Assembly (NCBI GenBank): GCA_035760665.1
Contig: DASTSN010000018.1
Coordinates: 1 to 5,346, forward strand
Source: DASTSN01 sp035760665
GTDB taxonomy: Bacteria; Bacteroidota; Bacteroidia; Chitinophagales; Chitinophagaceae
DNA length: 5,346 nucleotides
Direction: 5' to 3'
Below, piece after piece: positions 1-5,346 of the stretch. The notes below the pieces were generated by a model. It did no database searches and was not told the DNA's origin. It saw only the letters and a list, made by a program, of their open reading frames with translations. The position numbers and the translations under genes were made by a program. Within the stretch, counting starts at the first letter, position 1. The number at the start of each line of letters is the position of its first letter.

Positions 1-2321
1 ACTCCTTTTTTAACGATATCGGTGTTCTTTGATTTTGCCAGGAATTTTGCAATGGATTGAACGAGTTCAAATTTGGCCTGGGATAAAGGCATCTTTTCAA
101 AATTGCTCAGGATCGTTTCTGCAACAGATTCATCTCCGGAAGCTATCATAATGGAAGTGATGGCGGCCGACAATTGTCCTTTGGCCGGTTGTGATGATAA
201 CCGTTTGGCTTCGGTAAGCGCTGTGGTGCTGTCAATTTCAGACAAGGCTATCAGCGCATTTCCTGCAACTGAATAGGAAGAATCATTCACTGCAGCTTTG
301 AAGAGTGGCGCATAGTCGGGGTTTTCGTATTGTCCCAGCGCTTCAATGGCGGCAGCTTTTACCAGCCGTTTCGGATCGTTTTTCGCCAGGTCCGCCAACG
401 TTTTTTCCACGGCGTCTTTTACGTCTTTGTTTTGCAGGTTTAATACGGCGATCGAAAGACGGCGAAGTCCATCGTACCGGTCTTTCAGCGCTGTTGTCAA
501 AAACGATACAGCCCGGGGATCACTTTGGTGTTTCGCAGCATACTCAATGGCTTCTCGCCGGTCTAAGTAAGTGCCGGCATTTTTATACTGGTAAATATAT
601 TCGTCCAAATTTTTGTTTTCTTTCTTTTCACAAAGCAGCATTTTATCACCGTCGAAATTAACAAGAAACGGTTTTTCTGCCGCATCGAACGTAAAGGTAT
701 CCACCTTATTCACTACCCACACATTGTAGCGTTTTTTGCCTTCATTGCCATACACATCAATGGCTACAGGTAGTTTAAAGGTTTGTTCGTTCGTTTGTGT
801 TTGCTTTACAATAACCTGTACTTTTTTATTGTCTGCATCGTAACTGTAATTGATGTCAAGTTTTGGATGCCCGTTGCCATAGTACCATTGGTTCCAGAAC
901 CAGTTAAGGTCCCGGCCGGTAACTTCTTCAAAAGCCAGGCGAAGCTGCTGTGCTTCCGCAGATTTAAATTTATTGTTCGTCAGGTAAAGATTGAGTGCTT
1001 TGAAAAAAGCACTGTCCCCAACATAATTGCGCAGCATGTTAAGAATGCGTCCGCCTTTGTTATAACTTACTGCATCAAACACATCTTCTTTATCACGATA
1101 GTAAAAGCGAACCAGGTCTTTCTTGTCGCTGCTTCTGCTGCGCAGGTAGCCCTGCATGTCCTGGTAGTTTTGTTCCGCGCCGGCATCTTTGCCGTATTTG
1201 TATTCATTCCAAAGGGTTTCGCTGTAATTGGCAAATGATTCATTGAGGGTGATGTTACTCCAGCTTTCAGTCGTTACCAGGTCGCCAAACCACTGGTGAA
1301 AAAGTTCATGTGCAATGGTGCTTTCCCAGCTGTTTTCATCCGTTAGTTCGCGGGCATCCTGTTGTGCATTTTCCTGGTGCAGGGTAGCTGTTGTATTTTC
1401 CATGGCGCCGCTGACATAATCGCGGCCAACGATCTGGTCGTATTTGGGCCAGGGAAAATCAACTCCGGTGATGCGGGAGTAAAATGCAATCATTTCCGGT
1501 GTATTACCAAATATTTTCCTGGCTACCGGAGCATATTCCTTTTCTACATAATAGGCTACTTCTTTGCCTTTGTAGGTATCTTTTATAACTGCAAAATCGC
1601 CAACTCCCATAAAGAACAGGTAAGGCGCATGGGGAAGGTCCATCCGCCAGTAATCAGTCCGGGTGCCATCTGCATTTTTCTTTTTACTGATCAATAAACC
1701 ATTGGAAAGTGTGACAAATTTTCCAGGCACTGTCATGTATATTTCTTCCGTGGTTTTTTGATTTGGTTTATCGATGGTCGGCATCCACACGGAATTTGCT
1801 TCAGTTTCACCCTGGGTCCATATTTGTGTGGGTTTATTTTTCTCTTCACCGCGCGGGTTAATGAAATAAAGACCTTTTGCCTCTGTAATGGCAGCACTGC
1901 CCTGTACTTTTACTTCATTAGGTTTGGAGGTGTAGTCGATATATACAGTGTAAGTTTCCCCGCCTTTATAGGTTTTATCAAGGTTTATCCGCAACTGCCA
2001 GCCGTCATAACCGTATTTTAATTCTTTCAGGGATTTTCCTTTTACAATCGAAACTTTATGGATGTCCATGCCTTTTGCATCCAGCGTAAGCGAATCGGTT
2101 GGATAGAAATGCGGCTTGAGTGTGATCCATGCTTTACCATACATGTAGGCTTTATCAAAATCAAACCGTACGTCCAGTTTGGTATGAACAAGGTCATTGA
2201 TCCGGGTAGCTGTTTCCCGGTAGTCTTTTTTCCAGCTGGTATCTGCAGGTGGTTCAGCTTGCTGGGCCGACACCTGGATACCTAGCATAATTACACTAAG
2301 TAGAATGAATAGTCTTTGCAT
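1..2321 (-). CDS. Secreted M1-family zinc aminopeptidase with C-terminal HEAT-like region (3' end cut off)
   Basis: Reading from an ATG at 2321 down to the left edge gives 773 uninterrupted codons with no stop, so the C-terminus lies outside the window. Residues 1-19 form a signal peptide (short hydrophobic core ending VSA, then QQ), so the protein is exported, probably to the periplasm. The M1 gluzincin signature is complete: substrate-binding GAMEN at 305-309, zinc motif HELFH at 338-342, and the third zinc ligand Glu361 in NESFANY exactly 18 residues after the second His. Tyr420 in VSYNKGG fits the catalytic transition-state Tyr of the family. From about residue 580 the chain becomes a series of Ala/Leu-rich helical pairs resembling HEAT repeats. 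The family removes N-terminal residues from peptides, so a role in using external peptides is likely but inferred. It is divergent from the next gene, with its own promoter about 20 bp upstream. Substrate preference cannot be read from the sequence. Confidence 0.95.
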   Translation of the reverse strand, partial: MQRLFILLSVIMLGIQVSAQQAEPPADTSWKKDYRETATRINDLVHTKLDVRFDFDKAYMYGKAWITLKPHFYPTDSLTLDAKGMDIHKVSIVKGKSLKELKYGYDGWQLRINLDKTYKGGETYTVYIDYTSKPNEVKVQGSAAITEAKGLYFINPRGEEKNKPTQIWTQGETEANSVWMPTIDKPNQKTTEEIYMTVPGKFVTLSNGLLISKKKNADGTRTDYWRMDLPHAPYLFFMGVGDFAVIKDTYKGKEVAYYVEKEYAPVARKIFGNTPEMIAFYSRITGVDFPWPKYDQIVGRDYVSGAMENTTATLHQENAQQDARELTDENSWESTIAHELFHQWFGDLVTTESWSNITLNESFANYSETLWNEYKYGKDAGAEQNYQDMQGYLRSRSSDKKDLVRFYYRDKEDVFDAVSYNKGGRILNMLRNYVGDSAFFKALNLYLTNNKFKSAEAQQLRLAFEEVTGRDLNWFWNQWYYGNGHPKLDINYSYDADNKKVQVIVKQTQTNEQTFKLPVAIDVYGNEGKKRYNVWVVNKVDTFTFDAAEKPFLVNFDGDKMLLCEKKENKNLDEYIYQYKNAGTYLDRREAIEYAAKHQSDPRAVSFLTTALKDRYDGLRRLSIAVLNLQNKDVKDAVEKTLADLAKNDPKRLVKAAAIEALGQYENPDYAPLFKAAVNDSSYSVAGNALIALSEIDSTTALTEAKRLSSQPAKGQLSAAITSIMIASGDESVAETILSNFEKMPLSQAKFELVQSIAKFLAKSKNTDIVKKG

Positions 2322-2340
2322 ATGTAAGTTTTAGAAGAAA

Positions 2341-2373
2341 CAAATTTAAGACGCGTGATTATGCGGGAATCAA
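2341..2373 (-). promoter_or_regulatory. Bacteroidota-type promoter of the M1 aminopeptidase gene
   Basis: On the minus strand TAAATTTG (2348-2341) matches the Bacteroidota -7 consensus TAnnTTTG exactly. A TTG at 2373-2371 lies 22 nt upstream and fits the -33 element. Transcription would start near 2335, giving a leader of only about 14 nt before the ATG at 2321. No Shine-Dalgarno sequence is visible, which is usual in this phylum. Confidence 0.65.
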
Positions 2374-2425
2374 GAATTTGGATAAGAGGCGTTTTTTTAA
2401 CAAGGAAGCGTAGCTTTATTTCAAC

Positions 2426-2433
2426 TAAATTTG
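2426..2433 (+). promoter_or_regulatory. -7 promoter element of the DUF4476-protein gene (probable operon with truA)
   Basis: TAAATTTG matches the TAnnTTTG -7 consensus exactly, 19 bp before the ATG at 2453, which predicts a leader of about 13 nt. No TTG occurs at the usual 17-23 nt upstream. Only a T-run (2392-2398) precedes it, so the -33 element is weak or absent. The octamer is an inverted copy of the -7 element serving the divergent aminopeptidase gene. Confidence 0.55.
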
Positions 2434-2452
2434 GCTTTTTAACTGCTATAAC

Positions 2453-3649
2453 ATGTTGAACAGGCTTTTATTATCACTTGTGTTTGTTGCCATCGTTTCT
2501 TCAGCTATCGGCCAGCGTATCTATTTTGTCTATATCCAGTCCGAATCAGGCCAGCCTTTTTTTGTCAAAATGCAGGAATCTGTGTTTAGTTCTACCGCTT
2601 CAGGATATATTGTTTTATCCCGCTTAAAGGATAGTACTTATACATTTGCCATTGGATTTCCGGGCAACCAGTTCGGAGAACAAAAATTTACCTGCAGCAT
2701 TCAGGCCAGGGATCATGGTTATTTACTGAAAAACGCTGCCGGTCAGGGCTGGGCATTGTATGATTTGCAAAATGCTTCAGTTATTCATGGTATTGATGAA
2801 GGACAAAAAACCAAGCCGGGTGCAGGTAAACCGGTAAGCGCTTTCACTGAACTTCTTTCAAAAGCAGCAGACGATTCAACGTTAAAGGAAGATATTGTTA
2901 TATCATCCTACGAACAAGCAACTGATAAAAACCCCGTACAAACAGCTGATGCCAAAACCGTAAAGAAAGATAGTGTGTCAGTAAGTCAAAGAAACGAAAA
3001 TGCAGAAACTGTAAAACCAGTTTCAGGCAATCAAGTAACAACGGTGGCAGCACAAAAAGAAGAAAAGCCAAATGCTGTGCAGGCAACATCAACTGAAGAG
3101 AAAGCTGCTATTAATATGCAGGCACCGTTTGAACGAACCCGGGTTACCCGGAAATCCGAAACATCAACGACGGCGGGGTTTGGACTTGTGTACACGGATG
3201 AATATCCTGATGGCAGAACGGATACGATTTCAATCCTGATACCCGATGATAATAAATATCAGTTGGTGGTTAATGAACAGAAAAATGAAGGCCAGCAACA
3301 GCCTGATGTGAAAAAAGAAACCAACGGAGAAACCACAAAAATTATAACACCCAATAATTGTCATGAAGTAGCATCGGATGACGACTTCTTCAGGCTGCGT
3401 AAGAAAATGGCTGCACAGAAACATACAGATAAAATGCTGGCGGAAGCCGAAAAGGTATTTCGAACAAAATGTTTCAGTACGGAACAACTCAGGAATCTCA
3501 GCACTTTATTCCTGACCAATGAGGGAAAATATAAATTTTTTGATGCCGCTTACAGCAAGGTATCTGACTTGGAAAACTTTCCATCCTTACAGGCTGAATT
3601 AACAGATGCTTATTATATTAAGCGATTCAAGGCGATGCTTCACAACTAA
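2453..3649 (+). CDS. Secreted DUF4476-like domain protein of unknown function
   Basis: The 398-residue product starts with a signal peptide (about residues 1-20, Leu/Val-rich core ending SSAIG before Gln21), with no lipobox Cys. Three parts follow. Residues 21-106 look beta-rich (IYFVYIQSESGQPFFVKM, later GFPGNQFGEQKF and GWALYDLQ). Residues 107-300 are a Lys/Thr/Gln/Glu/Ala-rich low-complexity linker with a more ordered patch at about 220-267 ending DTISILIPDD. Residues 303-396 are alpha-helical and resemble DUF4476, with Phe/Leu/Met heptads, KCFSTEQLRNLSTLF, AAYSKVSDLENF and a YYIKRFKAM end. Cys303 and Cys340 bracket the first helices and could form a disulfide after export. The ATG is chosen because it gives the signal peptide and lies 19 bp past a -7 element. 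truA follows after 47 bp on the same strand, so an operon is likely. Function is unknown; the DUF4476 call is from remembered family pattern, not a search. Confidence 0.85.
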   Translation: MLNRLLLSLVFVAIVSSAIGQRIYFVYIQSESGQPFFVKMQESVFSSTASGYIVLSRLKDSTYTFAIGFPGNQFGEQKFTCSIQARDHGYLLKNAAGQGWALYDLQNASVIHGIDEGQKTKPGAGKPVSAFTELLSKAADDSTLKEDIVISSYEQATDKNPVQTADAKTVKKDSVSVSQRNENAETVKPVSGNQVTTVAAQKEEKPNAVQATSTEEKAAINMQAPFERTRVTRKSETSTTAGFGLVYTDEYPDGRTDTISILIPDDNKYQLVVNEQKNEGQQQPDVKKETNGETTKIITPNNCHEVASDDDFFRLRKKMAAQKHTDKMLAEAEKVFRTKCFSTEQLRNLSTLFLTNEGKYKFFDAAYSKVSDLENFPSLQAELTDAYYIKRFKAMLHN

Positions 3650-3696
3650 TGACCACTTAAAAAAGTAATGACAGGTGCTGGATAAAAACAAGCTTC

Positions 3697-4443
3697 ATGC
3701 AACGGTACTTCCTTGAACTGGCATACAAAGGCACCCGCTACCGGGGATTTCAAATGCAGAGAAATGCCATATCTGTGCAGGAAGAGGTGGAAAAAGCCTT
3801 CGCTATTTTGCAAAAGGAGAAAGTGCAGATGACTGGTTCGTCCCGTACAGACGCCGGTGTGCATGCAATACAGAATTATTTTCATTTCGATTCTAAAGGC
3901 GGTTTAGATCCACACTTTCAGTATAAGATCAATGCCATACTACCGGATGATATTGTCGTCAGGAAAATTATTCCTGTTGCTGCCAGTGCGCATTGCCGTT
4001 TTGATGCAATTGCCAGGGAGTATAAATACTTCCTTTACGCAGAAAAAAATCCTTTTTTGAAGGACAGGGCTTTTTTTTATCCTTATAAACTGGATCTTGA
4101 AAAACTACAGGCAGCAGCAGCTGCTATCAGGGACTATACAGATTTCACTTCTTTTTCGAAGCGAAATACGCAAGTAAAAACATTTAACTGCAACATTTAT
4201 ATCAGCGAATGGCGGCAGCAAGATGATTGCCTGGTTTATCAGGTTAAGGCCAATCGCTTTTTACGCGGCATGGTGAGGGCATTAACGGCCACGATGCTGA
4301 AAGTTGGGCGAAATAAAATGACCCTGGACGAATTCAGGCAGGTAATTGAAGCGAAAGACTGTACCAGGGCGAGTTTCGCGGTACCGGCGCATGGTTTATT
4401 TCTGGAGCGGGTAGAATATCCCACAGATTACCTGCCGGTGTAA
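3697..4443 (+). CDS. truA: tRNA pseudouridine(38-40) synthase TruA
   Basis: TruA converts uridines 38-40 in the anticodon stem-loop of many tRNAs to pseudouridine, acting in the cytoplasm and stabilising decoding. The 248-residue product is near the usual family length (E. coli 270). The catalytic Asp is Asp52 in GSSRTDAGVHA. CRFDAIAREYKYFLY (100-114) carries the conserved Tyr (Tyr109) that stacks in the active site. NRFLRGMVR (186-194) and VPAHGLFLERVEYP (229-242) are the C-terminal signatures. The ATG at 3697 begins the family's typical opening RYFLELAYKGTRYRGFQ, so the start is well supported although no Shine-Dalgarno sequence is seen. No promoter match occurs in the 47-bp gap behind the DUF4476 gene, which suggests co-transcription. 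The gene is intact. Several A or T runs of 6-8 bases lie inside it (for example eight T at 4071-4078) without breaking the frame. Confidence 0.97.
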   Translation: MQRYFLELAYKGTRYRGFQMQRNAISVQEEVEKAFAILQKEKVQMTGSSRTDAGVHAIQNYFHFDSKGGLDPHFQYKINAILPDDIVVRKIIPVAASAHCRFDAIAREYKYFLYAEKNPFLKDRAFFYPYKLDLEKLQAAAAAIRDYTDFTSFSKRNTQVKTFNCNIYISEWRQQDDCLVYQVKANRFLRGMVRALTATMLKVGRNKMTLDEFRQVIEAKDCTRASFAVPAHGLFLERVEYPTDYLPV

Positions 4444-4475
4444 GCAAAATTTTTTTTATCCGGAAAGCCTTGCCA

Positions 4476-4498
4476 GTACTGTATTTTACAAATAGTAC
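4476..4498 (+). repeat. Bulged hairpin downstream of truA
   Basis: GTACT (4476-4480) and ATTT (4483-4486) pair with AAAT (4490-4493) and AGTAC (4494-4498), giving nine pairs with a two-base bulge and a three-base loop. No T-run follows, so it does not look like a standard intrinsic terminator. It might protect or define the 3' end of the truA transcript, or be chance in AT-rich DNA. Confidence 0.3.
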
Positions 4499-4520
4499 CG
4501 CATTTTGGCACAAAAATTAT

Positions 4521-4550
4521 TTGCCAGCAATAAACTCTCCCTTATCTTTG
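4521..4550 (+). promoter_or_regulatory. rRNA operon promoter P1
   Basis: TTG at 4521-4523, a 19-nt spacer and TATCTTTG at 4543-4550 match the Bacteroidota housekeeping promoter (TTG and TAnnTTTG) fully. An A-run (4512-4516) lies just upstream. Transcription is expected to start near 4557, about 380 nt before 16S, so P1 transcripts would cross P2 and P3. Confidence 0.75.
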
Positions 4551-4556
4551 CCGCCC

Positions 4557-4570
4557 GCTTTGAAAAAAGC
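4557..4570 (+). repeat. Start-site inverted repeat after P1
   Basis: GCTTT (4557-4561) pairs with AAAGC (4566-4570) around a GAAA loop. It begins 7 nt after the -7 element, where transcription should start. Equivalent repeats sit in the same place after P2 and P3. Confidence 0.5.
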
Positions 4571-4572
4571 AG

Positions 4573-4583
4573 AGTTCTTTAAA
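4573..4583 (+). promoter_or_regulatory. boxA-like motif after P1
   Basis: AGTTCTTTAAA resembles the rRNA antitermination boxA core (E. coli rrn TGCTCTTTAACA). It lies 23 nt after the end of the P1 -7 element. Similar 11-mers follow P2 (4682) and P3 (4811). The role is inferred from sequence and position only. Confidence 0.45.
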
Positions 4584-4626
4584 GTGAAAAAAGTAAAGAA
4601 GGTGTGAATAAAAATCACCTAAAAAA

Positions 4627-4657
4627 TTGGTGGGAATTATCAGACACTATATCTTTG
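4627..4657 (+). promoter_or_regulatory. rRNA operon promoter P2
   Basis: TTG at 4627-4629, a 20-nt spacer and TATCTTTG at 4650-4657 match the Bacteroidota promoter consensus fully. Six A bases (4621-4626) abut the -33 element. The -7 is followed by GCAATCC, close to the GCACTCC that follows P3. The expected start is near 4664. Confidence 0.78.
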
Positions 4658-4661
4658 CAAT

Positions 4662-4678
4662 CCGTTTGAAAAAAACGG
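4662..4678 (+). repeat. Start-site inverted repeat after P2
   Basis: CCGTTT (4662-4667) pairs perfectly with AAACGG (4673-4678) around GAAAA. It begins 5 nt past the -7 element, the same position as the repeat after P3 and with nearly the same arms. Confidence 0.55.
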
Positions 4679-4681
4679 GTT

Positions 4682-4692
4682 AGTTCTTCACA
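4682..4692 (+). promoter_or_regulatory. boxA-like motif after P2
   Basis: AGTTCTTCACA lies 25 nt after the end of the P2 -7 element and shares AGTTCTT with the P1 copy. It is the most diverged of the three in its 3' half, so function is less certain than for the other two. Confidence 0.35.
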
Positions 4693-4702
4693 AAACAGTT
4701 TG

Positions 4703-4741
4703 AAAATCAACCAAAAAAAATCGAAAAAAGTTCGAAAAAAA
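4703..4741 (+). promoter_or_regulatory. Phased A-tracts upstream of P3 (possible UP element or intrinsic bend)
   Basis: A-runs lie at 4703-4706, 4713-4720, 4724-4729 and 4735-4741. Their centres are about 12, 10 and 11.5 bp apart, close to one helical turn, and the last abuts the -33 region of P3. TCGAAAAAA occurs twice with an exact 11-bp offset (4721 and 4732). Such arrays bend DNA and, as UP elements, can bind the RNA polymerase alpha subunit. Which of these applies here is inferred. Confidence 0.55.
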
Positions 4742-4743
4742 TT

Positions 4744-4773
4744 TTGGTGATAATAATGCGGCCACTACCTTTG
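4744..4773 (+). promoter_or_regulatory. rRNA operon promoter P3 (proximal to 16S)
   Basis: TTG at 4744-4746, a 19-nt spacer and TACCTTTG at 4766-4773 match the Bacteroidota consensus fully. With the phased A-tracts immediately upstream this is the best candidate for the main growth-phase rRNA promoter. The expected start near 4780 gives a leader of about 158 nt. Confidence 0.82.
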
Positions 4774-4777
4774 CACT

Positions 4778-4792
4778 CCCGTTTAAAACGGG
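4778..4792 (+). repeat. Start-site inverted repeat after P3
   Basis: CCCGTTT (4778-4784) and AAACGGG (4786-4792) are perfect complements around a single A. The repeat starts 5 nt past the -7 element, at the expected transcription start. In RNA the loop would need to open one or two pairs, giving a stem of about five or six pairs. Confidence 0.55.
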
Positions 4793-4810
4793 CGGCAAAT
4801 GAAAGCCGAA

Positions 4811-4821
4811 AGATCTTTGAA
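4811..4821 (+). promoter_or_regulatory. boxA-like motif in the P3 leader
   Basis: AGATCTTTGAA lies 38 nt after the end of the P3 -7 element and matches the boxA-like core CTTT of rRNA leaders. All three promoters' transcripts would carry this copy. It would recruit Nus-factor antitermination complexes if functional; the assignment rests on similarity and location. Confidence 0.5.
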
Positions 4822-4840
4822 AGTTGGGAAGCAACAGCAC

Positions 4841-4859
4841 GTCTTGAGAATCTCAAGAC
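4841..4859 (+). repeat. Perfect 9-bp inverted repeat in the 16S leader
   Basis: GTCTTGAGA (4841-4849) and TCTCAAGAC (4851-4859) are perfect complements around one A. As RNA, a seven-pair stem with a five-base GAATC loop is plausible. There is no following T-run, so it is not a terminator. It is a leader structure, perhaps for folding or processing of the pre-rRNA. Confidence 0.6.
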
Positions 4860-4867
4860 ATAGGTAA

Positions 4868-4893
4868 GTCAAGCGAAATACATTCGATTTGAC
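4868..4893 (+). repeat. Bulged hairpin in the 16S leader
   Basis: GTCAAGCGAA (4868-4877) can pair with TTCGATTTGAC (4883-4893) using nine Watson-Crick pairs, one G-U pair and a single bulged A, around the loop ATACA. Its last three bases overlap the next hairpin, so the two cannot both form fully. Confidence 0.5.
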
Positions 4894-4920
4894 ACGTTAA
4901 TTCTTTGAATTAATAATGTC
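4891..4920 (+). repeat. Hairpin immediately before the 16S 5' end
   Basis: TTAATTC (4897-4903) pairs with GAATTAA (4907-4913) around TTT, extended by GACA (4891-4894) with TGTC (4917-4920) across a small internal loop. It ends 17 nt before the mature 16S start and could influence 5' processing. The loop region also reads ATTCTTTGAA, resembling boxA, though inside a stem. Confidence 0.5.
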
Positions 4921-4937
4921 AGTATCAAACAACATTT

Positions 4938-5346
<409 letters not shown>

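Larger units (their letters stand above)
4444..4937 (+). other. Ribosomal RNA operon promoter and leader region, no protein gene
   Basis: These 494 bp between truA and 16S rRNA hold no convincing coding sequence on either strand. They contain three tandem promoters of Bacteroidota form, three start-site inverted repeats, three boxA-like motifs, phased A-tracts and three leader hairpins, each listed separately. Expected starts near 4557, 4664 and 4780 would give pre-16S leaders of about 380, 275 and 158 nt. Just after truA there is a T-run (4450-4457), but no stem precedes it, so I do not call an intrinsic terminator. Confidence 0.85.

Noticed and set aside
73..2285. Several plus-strand open frames (73-276, 305-661, 346-570, 783-1238, 1362-1697, 1758-2021, 2058-2285)
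   Set aside because: All lie antisense to the intact M1 peptidase frame, and their products are low-similarity, Phe/Cys-rich sequences typical of reverse-strand shadows.
2898..3487. Minus-strand open frames at 2898-3092 and 3230-3487
   Set aside because: Antisense to the DUF4476-like gene, with Phe/Leu-rich nonsense composition and no promoter or start context.
3668..3685. ATG at 3668 as an upstream start for truA
   Set aside because: It hits an in-frame stop after five codons and does not lead into truA, whose own ATG at 3697 starts the conserved N-terminus.
3646..4424. Minus-strand open frames at 3646-3885 and 4239-4424
   Set aside because: Antisense to truA, whose conserved motifs fix the real reading frame.
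4446..4457. AAAATTTTTTTT after truA as an intrinsic terminator
   Set aside because: No GC-containing stem precedes the T-run. The flanking CCGG tetramers (4435 and 4460) are too short and too far apart to count.
4600..4620. AGGTG/CACCT 5-bp hairpin between P1 and P2 as a boxB-like element
   Set aside because: The stem is only five pairs with an 11-base loop, and no similar element follows the other two promoters.
4799..4867. 22-codon plus-strand frame in the rRNA leader (starts MKAERSLKVGK)
   Set aside because: It spans the boxA-like motif and a perfect hairpin whose presence explains the sequence. There is no evidence of translation, and a leader peptide in an rRNA operon is not expected.

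Overview
The window looks like an ordinary chromosomal stretch from a member of the Bacteroidota, most likely the family Chitinophagaceae. The evidence is the 16S rRNA 5' end (variable-region text typical of that family), promoters of the Bacteroidota form (TTG, about 20 nt, TAnnTTTG), no Shine-Dalgarno sequences before the genes, and a secreted DUF4476-type protein. I cannot place it to genus. I see no mobile element, CRISPR array, tRNA, phage gene or unknown multi-gene system.

Layout. Bases 1-2321 (minus strand) hold most of a secreted zinc aminopeptidase of family M1, with a C-terminal HEAT-like helical region that runs off the left edge. A 131-bp divergent intergenic region (2322-2452) holds two promoters facing away from each other, each with the same -7 octamer, TAAATTTG. 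Bases 2453-3649 (plus) encode a 398-residue secreted protein with a conserved beta-rich N-terminal region, a low-complexity linker and a C-terminal DUF4476-like domain. After 47 bp comes truA (3697-4443, plus), the tRNA pseudouridine synthase for the anticodon stem-loop, probably co-transcribed with it.

Bases 4444-4937 contain no gene but are densely built: they are the promoter and leader region of a ribosomal RNA operon. Three tandem promoters (-7 elements at 4543, 4650 and 4766) each have an A-tract just upstream, a short perfect inverted repeat where transcription should start, and a boxA-like AGNTCTT motif in the early leader. The last promoter is preceded by helically phased A-tracts. 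Three hairpins then fill the leader just before the 16S gene, which starts near 4938 and is cut by the right edge at about E. coli position 406.

Functionally, truA and the rRNA operon both belong to the translation apparatus and face the same way. I see no convincing terminator between them, so some read-through from truA into the rRNA promoter region is possible. The aminopeptidase and the DUF4476 protein are both exported, and their only visible link is the shared divergent promoter region. The most rewarding part to examine is the repeated promoter-hairpin-boxA module upstream of 16S.
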